A stretch of DNA of 15,899 nt from Clostridia bacterium (GCA_900768035.1 CAAGBH010000020.1:1-15899), one strand, 5' to 3'; positions 1 to 8,141 are shown, counted from the first letter of the stretch. Numbers and translations are program-made. The notes: generated by a model from the sequence alone, not told the origin.

Positions 1-672
1 GGTTTCACAATGTCGATTATGCGTGCGGGTGTGACGTATATTCTGATTGCAATCTCTCTTTTGATAAACCGTCAAAATACACCCGAAAACACTCTCGGAG
101 CGGCAGTTACCTTGATAATGTTCTGTAATCCTTTTGCAGTTTTCAGTATTGCTTTTCAGTTGTCGGTGTTGTCAACTTTTGGAATTTTAGTAATAGCATT
201 ACCGATTGTAAACTATATAAGGCGCAAGGATATAATAAGAAATAAAATTGTTTTAACCGTTATTTCGTCGGTGCTTGTTTCTTTGAGTGCGCTTATTTTA
301 ACGGCGCCCGTTGTGATTTATAATTTTGGATATATTTCAAATGTTTCGGTTATCACAAATCTTTTGATTTCAAATGCAGTAACGGTTGCTATAATATTGT
401 GTATTTTAGGGATAATATTTCCGTTTTTATCGGGTGTGTTTTTCACTGTTTCGGGTTTGTTTGTCAAATATATAAACTATGTTATAAATTATTTCGGCGC
501 ATTACCCTTTGCTATAACAAGACTTCCTGAAAGTGTAACGCTGATAGCGGTTGGTTTTGTGATTATTGTGTTTTGGATTTTACTTGCTTGTAAAAAACGG
601 AATAATATGATAAAATTAAGAAAAATACAGTTAAAAAGGGAGGGACGGAAGTTAAATGGCAGTCGTAAATGA
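1..672 (+). CDS. comEC: ComEC/Rec2 family competence membrane protein, C-terminal part (5' end outside window)
   Basis: ComEC forms the inner-membrane channel that carries single-stranded DNA into the cell in natural transformation. The reading frame is open from base 1, so the true start lies upstream; the ATG at base 10 is internal. The visible part has the Competence-domain signature: a positively charged turn (MRAG), then NRQNTPENTLG, and the 'NPFAVFSIAFQLSVLSTFGIL' stretch typical of ComEC, followed by about five further hydrophobic segments. It ends in a short basic tail (about 25 residues rich in K and R). Full-length ComEC proteins usually continue into a metallo-beta-lactamase-like domain; here the TGA comes straight after the last membrane helix, so that domain is absent. 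The end overlaps holA by 17 bases, which argues against a recent frameshift. The comEC-holA pairing is common in Firmicutes. Confidence 0.85.
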   Translation, partial: GFTMSIMRAGVTYILIAISLLINRQNTPENTLGAAVTLIMFCNPFAVFSIAFQLSVLSTFGILVIALPIVNYIRRKDIIRNKIVLTVISSVLVSLSALILTAPVVIYNFGYISNVSVITNLLISNAVTVAIILCILGIIFPFLSGVFFTVSGLFVKYINYVINYFGALPFAITRLPESVTLIAVGFVIIVFWILLACKKRNNMIKLRKIQLKREGRKLNGSRK

Positions 673-1708
673 GGAAATTCTAAAAAAAGAAATTGCAAAA
701 GACGGCGCTAATGTTTATGTTCTTTTCGGCGAGGATGCATATCTTAAAAATATGTATATGCAAAAGATTAGCACCGCCTGTGCCGATAAAGATGATATAT
801 TCAATTATCAGAAATTTCAACTTGACTGTGACTTGCAGGAAGTTTATGATGCGGTTTTGCAGTTTCCGATGATGAGTGATAAAAAATGTGTTATTTTAAC
901 CGATTACGATTTTGAGCATTGTTCTAAGACGGACCTTAATAAACTTTGCACCATAATTTCCGAAACACCCGATACTTGTGTATTTATTCTTTGGTTTGAC
1001 GGTTTGGAATTTGATTATAAGAAGAATAATAAATTCAAAGAAATTGAGAACGCCGTTTCAAAAGCGGGCGGTATAGTTGCAAAACTTGACCACCGCAAGG
1101 AAGCAGAACTTGTTAAAATGCTTACTGACGGCGCTATGAAACGGGGTTGCAAATTAGATAGCGCAAGCGCAAGGTATTTAATTGAAATTGCAGGCCAGGA
1201 TATAAATATATTAAAAAACGAATTGGATAAACTTTGCTTTTATGTGAAAAGCGGTGAAATTACTAAACAGACGGTCGAAAAGGTTGTAACAAAAACTGTT
1301 GAAACCAATGTTTTCGCCCTTTCGAGAAATATAATTTCCTGTAATATGAAAGCCGCTTTAACAATGCTTGACGAACTGTTTTTCTTACGGGTAGAGCCTA
1401 TAATAATTCTTAGCACCGTCTCTTCGTTTTATGTTGATATGTACCGTGCTTTTTTGGGCAAACAAAAAGGACTTTCTGCATTGGAAATCTGCCAGAAATT
1501 CGGTTATCCGAGCAACAGAAAATTTGTTATAGAAAATGCAATTTCAGATGCTAAGAAATTTGATTTCAAGCGTTTTGCTTTAAGTTTTGAAGCGCTTCGT
1601 GATGCTGACAGAGTTTTAAAATCTTTCTCTCAGGACGACAGGACGGTTTTGGAAAAACTTATAATCAGTTTAGGATATATTGCAGTAAAGGGTGAGAGCA
1701 TTGATTAA
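656..1708 (+). CDS. holA: DNA polymerase III delta subunit (clamp loader)
   Basis: HolA is the delta subunit of the clamp loader; it opens the beta sliding clamp and works with the dnaX product and delta-prime. The protein has 350 residues, close to the family's usual 330-350. Recognition rests on the N-terminal 'VYVLFGEDAYLKNMYMQKI' pattern, the middle 'CVFILWF' strand, a 'SARYLIEIAGQDINILKNELDKLCFY' region (here about residues 170-200) and a helical C-terminal domain. No Walker A motif is expected in delta, and none is seen. The ATG has a good purine-rich site just upstream (AGGGAGGG and GGAAG). It overlaps comEC by 17 bases and is overlapped by the next gene, so the three are probably translated from one message. 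Confidence 0.93.
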   Translation: MAVVNEEILKKEIAKDGANVYVLFGEDAYLKNMYMQKISTACADKDDIFNYQKFQLDCDLQEVYDAVLQFPMMSDKKCVILTDYDFEHCSKTDLNKLCTIISETPDTCVFILWFDGLEFDYKKNNKFKEIENAVSKAGGIVAKLDHRKEAELVKMLTDGAMKRGCKLDSASARYLIEIAGQDINILKNELDKLCFYVKSGEITKQTVEKVVTKTVETNVFALSRNIISCNMKAALTMLDELFFLRVEPIIILSTVSSFYVDMYRAFLGKQKGLSALEICQKFGYPSNRKFVIENAISDAKKFDFKRFALSFEALRDADRVLKSFSQDDRTVLEKLIISLGYIAVKGESID

Positions 1709-2300
1709 ACTCACTCAGCCGATTATAGTTGAGGGTAAATATGATAAAATTACCCTTGAAAATGTTGTGGATACCCTGATTATCACCACAAACGGTTTTA
1801 GCATTTTTAAGGATAAAGAAAAGTGCGAACTTATAAAAACTCTTGCTCATAAAGACGGTGTGATTGTTTTAACAGACAGCGATTCTGCGGGGAATTTAAT
1901 CCGAAACCATATTAAAAACATTGCAAACGGCGGTAAGATTATAAATGTTTATATTCCTCAGTTGAAGGGCAAGGAAAAACGCAAAAGCACCCACTCTAAA
2001 GAGGGATTTTTAGGTGTTGAGGGAATGGATAAGGCGGTTATTGAAACCGCCCTTAAAAAAAGCGGAGTTTTTGGAAAGGAAATACCCGAAAGTAAAAAAA
2101 TCACTAAAACCGATTTGTATTTCTTGGAACTTTCGGGAACGGATAACAGCCGTCAAAACAGAATAAATCTGCTTAAATTTTTAAATCTTCCTCAAAATTT
2201 ATCACCTAATGCAATGCTTGATATATTAAACACACTTTTAACTTTTGAAGAATTTGAAAAGGCGGTAAAAGAATGCCTAAATCTGCAAGACAAAAATTAA
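1701..2300 (+). CDS. rnmV: RNase M5-like Toprim protein with DUF4093 C-terminal domain
   Basis: RNase M5 trims 5S rRNA precursors in low-GC Gram-positives using a Toprim catalytic fold. The Toprim signature is visible: the conserved glutamate in 'IIVEGKYDKI' (E11 counted from TTG) and the DxD pair in 'VLTDSDSAG' (D59, D61). Next comes the basic loop 'LKGKEKRKSTHSKEGFLGVEGM' region, typical of the family, and a helical C-terminal half matching DUF4093. I chose TTG at 1701 over the in-frame GTG at 1692: AAAGGGTGA lies at normal spacing before the TTG but runs into the GTG. From TTG the protein has 199 residues, slightly longer than Bacillus RnmV. It overlaps the holA stop by 8 bases. Bacillus rnmV sits beside ksgA, so this location differs. 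5S processing is inferred from family membership. Confidence 0.8.
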   Translation: MIKLTQPIIVEGKYDKITLENVVDTLIITTNGFSIFKDKEKCELIKTLAHKDGVIVLTDSDSAGNLIRNHIKNIANGGKIINVYIPQLKGKEKRKSTHSKEGFLGVEGMDKAVIETALKKSGVFGKEIPESKKITKTDLYFLELSGTDNSRQNRINLLKFLNLPQNLSPNAMLDILNTLLTFEEFEKAVKECLNLQDKN

Positions 2301-3271
2301 AACCACTCTATGTTCTTGAAATTTTAAGAAAGCATAGCGACGAGGAAAATCCGCTAACCTCGGGTCAGATCTGCGATTATCTTGAGCAAAACGGAATTAG
2401 CGCTGAAAGAAAATCAGTTTATGCGGATATAGATGCGCTTATAGATTACGGATATGATATTGTTAAAAGTTATTCGCCAAGGGGCTTCTTTTTAGGTTCA
2501 AGAGAATTTGAAGAACCTGAAATATATCTTCTTTGTGATGCGGTGCGCACCGCAAAGTTTATAACCCCTAAAAAGACAAGGGAACTCGTTTCTAAACTTG
2601 ATTCGATGCTTAGCAAAACCCAAGTGAAGAAAAGAGAAAATAATATTTATTTTAATCCTTTAATGAAATGCGCAAACGAGGAAATATATTATAGTATTGA
2701 TAAAATTTCAAAAGCGATTTCTAAGGGTGTTCAAATAAAATTTGATTATGTTTCGACCGAACTTTGCGATCGCTCATTTTTGCAAAAAACAAAGCCGATG
2801 CAAATAAGTCCTTACGCACTCACCTGGCAGGACGACCACTATTATCTTGTTGGAAATTATCAAAAATATGATAATTTATTGCATTTAAGACTTGACCGTA
2901 TTGCAAAGGTTGAATTGCTTGATATTAAATCTCGTCATTTCAGCGAGGTTAGTGAATATAAAGATTATTTTGATATTGCTGATTATACTAATAAACTGTT
3001 CGGTATGCATTCGGGAAAACTTGAAACGGTTGAACTTTGTTGCAAAAAAGAGGTGGCAAAACAGTTTGCTGACCGCTTTTCTGAGGATATATTTATAACA
3101 AATGTTACCGAAAATGAATTTTGTTTTTCTTATAAAGCGGCAATAAGCGAGGCGCTTGTTACCTTTATTTTAAATTATGGGGACGAGGTCAGGGTGATAA
3201 AACCTGATTCTTTGAAAGAAATGGTTGTTTCCCGTGCGGAAAAAGTGCTTAATTTGTATAGAAAAGGGTAA
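2273..3271 (+). CDS. WYL-domain transcriptional regulator (YafY-like, HTH_11 plus WYL)
   Basis: The N-terminal ~70 residues form a winged helix-turn-helix of the HTH_11 type ('PLYVLEILRKHSDEENPLTS...YADIDALIDYGYDIV'). The second half (about residues 150-230) is a WYL domain: 'ISPYALTWQDDHYYLVGNY' (W185, H189-Y-Y-L192; the usual W-Y-L is H/Y-Y-L here) and 'LHLRLDRI'. A C-terminal ~90-residue WYL-associated region follows. WYL domains are thought to sense ligands, often nucleotides or nucleic acids, and to control DNA binding. The ATG overlaps the RNase M5-like gene by 28 bases and has AAAAGGCGG 7-8 bases upstream. It is the last gene of the comEC-holA string. Its target and ligand are unknown. 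No defence genes surround it, so the phage-defence role of some WYL regulators has no local support. Confidence 0.85.
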   Translation: MPKSARQKLKPLYVLEILRKHSDEENPLTSGQICDYLEQNGISAERKSVYADIDALIDYGYDIVKSYSPRGFFLGSREFEEPEIYLLCDAVRTAKFITPKKTRELVSKLDSMLSKTQVKKRENNIYFNPLMKCANEEIYYSIDKISKAISKGVQIKFDYVSTELCDRSFLQKTKPMQISPYALTWQDDHYYLVGNYQKYDNLLHLRLDRIAKVELLDIKSRHFSEVSEYKDYFDIADYTNKLFGMHSGKLETVELCCKKEVAKQFADRFSEDIFITNVTENEFCFSYKAAISEALVTFILNYGDEVRVIKPDSLKEMVVSRAEKVLNLYRKG

Positions 3272-3279
3272 ATTGGCAC

Positions 3280-3308
3280 TTGTTAAAGTTTGTAAATGTT
3301 GGTATAAT
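3280..3308 (+). promoter_or_regulatory. Sigma-A type promoter for the DUF1846 gene
   Basis: A -35 box TTGTTA is followed by 17 bases and a perfect -10 TATAAT at 3303-3308, with the extended -10 element TGG directly in front (TTGGTATAAT). Transcription would start near 3315, giving a short leader. The ribosome binding site AAAAAGGGCG lies about 9 bases before the ATG. The -35 position may be off by one base from hand counting. Confidence 0.75.
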
Positions 3309-3337
3309 GAATGTTATGTTAAAAAGGGCGTGAAAAA

Positions 3338-4822
3338 ATGAGTAAACAGGGGTTTGACAATTCTAAATATATAACTTTGCAGTCTCAGAAAATCAGAGAT
3401 AGAATTGCTCAGTTTGGCGATAAACTTTATCTTGAATTTGGCGGAAAATTGTTTGACGATTACCATGCGGCAAGGGTTTTACCGGGATTTCATCCAGATG
3501 CTAAGGTTAAAATGCTTCTTGAACTTAAAGATGATGCAGAAGTGGTAATTGTTATCAATGCTGACGCAATTGAAAAGAATAAGCGCAGAGGTGACCTCGG
3601 CATAACTTATGATTTGGAAACGTTGAGACTTATTGATGCTTTCCGTCAGATAGGTCTTTACGTGGGAAGTGTGGTTATAACCTGTTATACAGGCCAGCCT
3701 TCTGCCGAAAATTTTGAAAAGCGTTTAACAACGCTTGGTATTAAGGTTTACCGTCATTATCCGATTGTTGATTATCCGTCAAATATTCCGTTTATCGTTA
3801 GTGAACAGGGCTTCGGTAAAAATGATTATATCGAGACCGAGCGCAAACTTGTTATTGTTACAGCCCCAGGGCCCGGAAGCGGTAAAATGGCAACCTGTCT
3901 TTCACAACTTTATCACGAACACAAAAGAGGCATAAAAGCCGGATACTCGAAGTTTGAAACATTCCCGATTTGGAGTATACCGCTAAAACATCCTGTTAAT
4001 GTGGCTTATGAGGCGGCTACTGCAGACCTTAATGATGTTAATATGATTGACCCGTTCCATCTTGAAGCATACGGTGAAACGACAGTAAACTATAACCGTG
4101 ATATTGAAATTTTCCCTGTGCTTAATTCGATTTTGGAAACAATCCTTGGTGAATCTCCTTATAAAAGCCCGACCGATATGGGTGTTAACATGGCGGGATT
4201 TGCAATATTCGATGATGAGGCAGTAAAAGATGCCGCAAAACAGGAAATTATCCGTCGCTATTATAATGCGCTTGTTAGCGTGAGGCAGGGAATGGCAGAC
4301 CCGAATGATGTTGCTAAAATTGAACTGCTTATGAAACAGGTCGGCGCAACAACTAATGACAGGGCAGTTGTAAAGGCGGCGCTTCAGAAAGCCGAACAAA
4401 CAGGCGGTCCTGCTACGGCGTTACAGTTGGCTGACGGCAAAATTATCACCGGCAAAACTTCAAGTCTTTTGGGCGCATCGTCTTCTTTGTTGCTTAACTG
4501 CTTAAAAGAACTTGCCGGCATACCTGATGAAATTGATTTAATTTCACCCACAATAATTGAACCTATACAAAAGTTAAAAACCGAAATTATGGGAAATCAC
4601 AATCCTCGCTTGCATACAGACGAGGTTTTGGAAGCACTTTCAATTTGTGCAGTTACAAGCGATACTGCTAAAAAAGCATTGGAACAGGCGCATAACCTTA
4701 AAGGGCTTGAGGCACATTCAACGGTTATACTTTCCCGTGTGGATGAAAATGTTTTCAGAAAACTGGGAGTCAATATAACATTTGAACCGAAATATCAAAC
4801 CAAAAAACTTTATCATAATTAA
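3338..4822 (+). CDS. DUF1846 domain-containing protein
   Basis: This 494-residue protein matches the DUF1846 family along its full length: 'KQGFDNSKYITLQSQKI' at the N-terminus, 'LYLEFGGKLFDDYHAARVLPGF' (about residues 30-52), 'VIVINADAIEKNKRRGDLGITYD', and a glycine-rich 'VTAPGPGSGKMATCLSQLYHEH' segment (A176-K183 and onward). The family is widespread in Firmicutes and highly conserved, but its biochemical role is not established. The glycine-rich segment resembles a nucleotide-binding loop but is not a proper Walker A: the spacing is short and M follows GK rather than S or T. No signal peptide or membrane helix is seen, so it is cytoplasmic. It is transcribed alone, with its own strong promoter and terminator, which suggests steady, high expression. 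I assign the family with confidence but no function. Confidence 0.92.
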   Translation: MSKQGFDNSKYITLQSQKIRDRIAQFGDKLYLEFGGKLFDDYHAARVLPGFHPDAKVKMLLELKDDAEVVIVINADAIEKNKRRGDLGITYDLETLRLIDAFRQIGLYVGSVVITCYTGQPSAENFEKRLTTLGIKVYRHYPIVDYPSNIPFIVSEQGFGKNDYIETERKLVIVTAPGPGSGKMATCLSQLYHEHKRGIKAGYSKFETFPIWSIPLKHPVNVAYEAATADLNDVNMIDPFHLEAYGETTVNYNRDIEIFPVLNSILETILGESPYKSPTDMGVNMAGFAIFDDEAVKDAAKQEIIRRYYNALVSVRQGMADPNDVAKIELLMKQVGATTNDRAVVKAALQKAEQTGGPATALQLADGKIITGKTSSLLGASSSLLLNCLKELAGIPDEIDLISPTIIEPIQKLKTEIMGNHNPRLHTDEVLEALSICAVTSDTAKKALEQAHNLKGLEAHSTVILSRVDENVFRKLGVNITFEPKYQTKKLYHN

Positions 4823-4827
4823 TTTTT

Positions 4828-4855
4828 AAGACCGTTCTAAAAAGAACGGTCTTTT
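4828..4855 (+). terminator. Rho-independent terminator after the DUF1846 gene
   Basis: There is a perfect 11-bp stem, AAGACCGTTCT and AGAACGGTCTT, around an AAAA loop, ending in TTTT. It starts 5 bases after the stop codon. Confidence 0.9.
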
Positions 4856-4904
4856 GTTATGACACAAAAAGGGTGAAAATTTGTATATATTTAACAAATA
4901 ATAT

Positions 4905-4917
4905 GAAAATTATTTTC
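4905..4917. promoter_or_regulatory. Palindrome upstream of the glg promoter, possible operator
   Basis: GAAAATTATTTTC is a perfect inverted repeat of 6+6 bases around a single T. It lies about 30 bases upstream of the -35 box of the glgB promoter, in an AT-rich non-coding stretch. The position would suit an activator or repressor site, but AT-rich palindromes arise easily by chance. No known operator consensus is matched. Confidence 0.25.
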
Positions 4918-4947
4918 GTTAAGTTTTGGAAAATTGACAAAAACTAC

Positions 4948-4976
4948 TTGAAAATATCATTTTAAATTGGTATAAT
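4948..4976 (+). promoter_or_regulatory. Sigma-A type promoter of the glycogen operon
   Basis: -35 TTGAAA (4948-4953), 17-base spacer, -10 TATAAT (4971-4976), with an extended TGG element directly before the -10. The expected start is near 4983, about 25 bases before the glgB ATG. A TTGACA at 4934-4939 is a better -35 by sequence but has no -10 at the right distance. Confidence 0.8.
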
Positions 4977-5007
4977 AATTATGTAAAAGTTTGCGTGTGG
5001 TGAAAAA

Positions 5008-6873
5008 ATGAATAATTTTGCAAGTAAGTTTTATAATACCGTAATTACGGATGCGTATAATTACTTCGGCTCATTTTTAAAAGGCGATACGGCAACATTT
5101 CGTGTTTGGGCACCTAATGCACAAAAGGTGTCGGTTGTGGGCGACTTTAACAGTTGGAACACAGATGCGAATTATATGGAACGCAAAGAGAGCGGAATTT
5201 TCGAAACGAAAATTAAAGGTATTGAAAATTTTGCTGTTTATAAATATGCAGTTACTGACGGTAATGGAAAAACTGTTTTGAAGTCAGACCCTTATGCACG
5301 TCATTTTGAGACGGCGCCAAATAATGCGTCAAAAGTTTATCTAGATACTGGTTACAAATGGAACGATAAAAAATGGTTGGACGGCAAGAAGGCGCAATAT
5401 GATAAACCGGTGAACATTTATGAGGTTCATTTAGGTTCTTGGAAAAGATATGATGGCGGTAACACCTTCGACTATGTAAAAGCAGGTGAAGAACTTTCAC
5501 GTTATGTTAAGGATATGGGATATACCCATATTGAACTGATGCCCATTACAGAATATCCTTTTGATGGCTCTTGGGGTTATCAGGTTACGGGATATTTTGC
5601 TCCGACTTCCCGTTATGGAACACCGGATGATTTTAAAAAATTTGTTGACATTATGCACCAAAACGGCATTGGTGTAATTCTTGATTGGGTGCCCGCCCAT
5701 TTCACAAAGGATGAACACGGGCTATACCGCTTTGATGGTACACCTTGTTATGAATATGCTGATTCACGCAAGGGTGAGCATAAGGAATGGGGAACGGCGG
5801 TTTTTGATTATGATAAGTTCCCTGTAAAAACATTTTTGATTTCAAGCGCTTGCTTTTGGCTCAGAGAATTTCATATTGACGGTTTGCGTGTTGATGCGGT
5901 TGCTTCAATGCTTTATCTTGATTATAACCGCCACGACGGCGAATGGGTTGCAAATACCTATGGCGGAAGGGAAAATTTAGAGGCGGTAGAATTTTTAAAA
6001 CAGGTTAATATTGCCGCTTTTGAAGTTGATCCCAATGTTTTAATGATTGCTGAGGAATCTACCGCTTGGCCTATGGTTACAAAACCTGCCCACGACGGCG
6101 GACTTGGATTTAACTATAAATGGAATATGGGTTGGATGAACGATATGCTCAGATATATGTCGTTAGACCCATTTTTCAGAAAAGATAATCACGACTGTTT
6201 GACGTTTTCTTTCTTCTATGCTTTTTCGGAAAATTTTATTTTGCCAATTTCTCACGATGAAGTTGTGCATGAAAAATGTTCTATGATAAATAAAATGCCG
6301 GGTGACTATGAACAAAAATTTGCAGGGCTTAGAGCGTTCTTTGCTTATATGATGGCTCATCCGGGTAAAAAATTAATGTTTATGGGGCAGGAGTTTGCAC
6401 AGTTTATTGAATGGAATTATAAGCAACAGTTGGATTGGTTGTTGCTCGATTACGATGCCCATAAACAAATGCTTGATTTCACAAAAACTCTCAATAAGTT
6501 TTATCTTAATAATCCGCCTTTGTGGGAAGTTGATTATTCCTGGGAAGGATTTAGTTGGATTTCCAATGATGATAATGCCCAGAGTATCATTTCTTTCAGA
6601 AGAATTGATAAAAGCGGGGAAGAAATTATTGCGGTTTGCAATTTTGTTCCTGTTGGCAGAAAAAAATACCGTATAGGTGTTCCGAAAGCGGGAAGTTACA
6701 GAGTTGTTTTCTCTACTGATGATGTGAAATTCGGTGGCAAAACAGAAATTGTACGCACAGGTGTAAAGGCAGAAAAGAAATCAAATCACGGGTATGAATA
6801 TTCTATTGAGATTGATGTTCCGCCGATGTCTGTGACTTATTATAAATCGCCTGTAAAAAGAAAGAAGTCATAA
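5008..6873 (+). CDS. glgB: 1,4-alpha-glucan branching enzyme (GH13)
   Basis: GlgB cuts alpha-1,4-glucan chains and rejoins them through alpha-1,6 bonds, creating the branches of glycogen. The 621-residue protein starts with a CBM48-type domain (about residues 25-110: 'FRVWAPNAQKVSVVGDFNSW', 'VYKYAV'), then the GH13 barrel. The catalytic set is intact: nucleophile D296 in 'IDGLRVDAVASML', acid/base E349 in 'LMIAEESTAW', and the H416-D417 pair in 'PISHDEVVHEK'. It ends with the usual C-terminal beta domain. The length is that of branching enzymes lacking the extra N-terminal domain of E. coli GlgB. It is the first gene of the operon, with its own promoter; the start site GTGTGGTGA lies just upstream of the ATG. 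The 53 bases to glgC hold no terminator. The product is cytoplasmic. Confidence 0.96.
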   Translation: MNNFASKFYNTVITDAYNYFGSFLKGDTATFRVWAPNAQKVSVVGDFNSWNTDANYMERKESGIFETKIKGIENFAVYKYAVTDGNGKTVLKSDPYARHFETAPNNASKVYLDTGYKWNDKKWLDGKKAQYDKPVNIYEVHLGSWKRYDGGNTFDYVKAGEELSRYVKDMGYTHIELMPITEYPFDGSWGYQVTGYFAPTSRYGTPDDFKKFVDIMHQNGIGVILDWVPAHFTKDEHGLYRFDGTPCYEYADSRKGEHKEWGTAVFDYDKFPVKTFLISSACFWLREFHIDGLRVDAVASMLYLDYNRHDGEWVANTYGGRENLEAVEFLKQVNIAAFEVDPNVLMIAEESTAWPMVTKPAHDGGLGFNYKWNMGWMNDMLRYMSLDPFFRKDNHDCLTFSFFYAFSENFILPISHDEVVHEKCSMINKMPGDYEQKFAGLRAFFAYMMAHPGKKLMFMGQEFAQFIEWNYKQQLDWLLLDYDAHKQMLDFTKTLNKFYLNNPPLWEVDYSWEGFSWISNDDNAQSIISFRRIDKSGEEIIAVCNFVPVGRKKYRIGVPKAGSYRVVFSTDDVKFGGKTEIVRTGVKAEKKSNHGYEYSIEIDVPPMSVTYYKSPVKRKKS

Positions 6874-6926
6874 ATAAAAAGACAAGTTTATATAATTATA
6901 AAATGTAATGTATTGGAGTGGTAATT

Positions 6927-8141
6927 TTGAAGAGGAAAAAGTGTGTTGCAATGCTATTAGCGGGGGGACAAGGCAGTCGTTTAGGTGTGCTGACAAGTAA
7001 AATTGCCAAGCCGGCAGTTCCCTATGGAGGAAAATACAGAATTATAGATTTTCCGCTTTCTAACTGTGCCAATTCGGGAATTGACACGGTAGGAATTTTA
7101 ACTCAATATAAACCGCTTGAACTTAATGATTATGTAGGCTCGGGTAAACCGTGGGATTTGGACCGCAGTTACGGCGGGGTTCATATTTTACCCCCTTATC
7201 ACGGACAAGAAGGCGGTAACTGGTATAAGGGTACGGCTAATGCTATTTATCAGAACTTAGAATTTATCGAGCGCTATAACCCTCAGTATGTGCTGATACT
7301 TTCAGGTGACCATATCTATAAAATGGATTATTCCGATATGTTGGACCAGCATATTGAAAGCGGTGCTTCGTGTACGATTGCGGTTTTAGACGTTTCTCTT
7401 GAAGAGGCTTCACGTTTTGGTATTATGAATACTAAAGAAGACGGAACTATTTATGAATTTGAGGAAAAACCGAAAAAACCGAAAAGCACATTGGCATCAA
7501 TGGGAATTTATGTGTTCGACTGGGAAAAACTCAGATATTATTTAACCCAAGATGAAAAAGATGAAAATTCATCTAACGATTTTGGTAAAAATATCATTCC
7601 TGCAATGTTGGCGCAAAATGAACTTTTAAAGGTTTACCGCTTTAATGATTATTGGAAAGATGTTGGTACGGTTGATTCTTTATGGGAGGCAAATTTAGAC
7701 CTCTTAAATCCCAAAATTGACCTTAATTTAGCCGATAAAAACTGGAAAATTTATTCAAGGAATATTGGTATTCCGCCACAGTATATTTCGGCCGAGGCAG
7801 AGGTTGAAAATTCGCTTATAACTGACGGATGCGAAATCTACGGTAAGGTTGATTATTCTGTTCTTTTCAAGAATGTAACCGTTGAGGAGGGCGCAACGGT
7901 TGAATATTCACTGATAATGCCGGGCGCTGTTATTAAAAGTGGCGCTAAGGTAAGATATTCGATTATAGCCGAAAATGCAACGGTTGAAGAAGGTGCGGTT
8001 ATCGGCGCAGACCCACGTGATGCTCAAGACGGCGAGTGGGGTATTGCGGTTGTAGGCGATAACCTTACAGTTGGGAAAAATGCTAAGATTTCACCCAGTA
8101 AAATGATTACCGAAGATGTGAAGGAGGGGCAAGAGATATGA
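6927..8141 (+). CDS. glgC: Glucose-1-phosphate adenylyltransferase, catalytic subunit
   Basis: GlgC makes ADP-glucose and pyrophosphate from glucose-1-phosphate and ATP, the committed step of bacterial glycogen synthesis. I chose TTG at 6927: GGAGTGG ends 5 bases before it, whereas that same site overlaps the in-frame GTG at 6918. From TTG the protein is 404 residues, starting MKRKKCVAMLLAGGQGSRLG. The catalytic features are present: 'GGQGSRL' (13-19) with K28-P29, 'SGDHIYKMDY' with metal-binding D128, 'FEEKPKKP' with the sugar-phosphate-binding lysine (K181), and 'WKDVGTVDSLWEANLDL'. The C-terminal ~120 residues form a left-handed beta-helix of hexapeptide repeats, which takes part in allostery and oligomer contacts. 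The stop overlaps the glgD start (ATGA), so the two subunits are likely made in step. Confidence 0.96.
   Translation: MKRKKCVAMLLAGGQGSRLGVLTSKIAKPAVPYGGKYRIIDFPLSNCANSGIDTVGILTQYKPLELNDYVGSGKPWDLDRSYGGVHILPPYHGQEGGNWYKGTANAIYQNLEFIERYNPQYVLILSGDHIYKMDYSDMLDQHIESGASCTIAVLDVSLEEASRFGIMNTKEDGTIYEFEEKPKKPKSTLASMGIYVFDWEKLRYYLTQDEKDENSSNDFGKNIIPAMLAQNELLKVYRFNDYWKDVGTVDSLWEANLDLLNPKIDLNLADKNWKIYSRNIGIPPQYISAEAEVENSLITDGCEIYGKVDYSVLFKNVTVEEGATVEYSLIMPGAVIKSGAKVRYSIIAENATVEEGAVIGADPRDAQDGEWGIAVVGDNLTVGKNAKISPSKMITEDVKEGQEI

Noticed and set aside
2273..3271. The WYL regulator as a sign of a phage-defence island.
   Set aside because: WYL regulators occur in many contexts. The neighbours are comEC, holA, an RNase M5-like gene and DUF1846, with no restriction, BREX, CBASS or CRISPR genes.
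3860..3886. A Walker A P-loop in the DUF1846 protein.
   Set aside because: The spacing is GxxxGK and the next residue is M, not S or T. No Walker B or other ATPase motifs could be paired with it.
3983..4399. A 138-codon open frame on the minus strand inside the DUF1846 gene, and similar opposite-strand frames inside glgB, glgD and the hydrolase gene.
   Set aside because: They lie wholly within well-supported genes, have no ribosome binding sites of note and match no family. They are by-products of codon use on the coding strand.
4934..4939. A perfect TTGACA -35 box upstream of glgB.
   Set aside because: The TATAAT lies 31 bases away and no -10-like sequence exists at 16-18 bases. The TTGAAA at 4948 fits exactly.
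6891..6896. TATAAT between glgB and glgC as a separate glgC promoter.
   Set aside because: No -35-like sequence stands 16-18 bases upstream, and the gap is AT-rich. glgC is more simply read from the glgB promoter.
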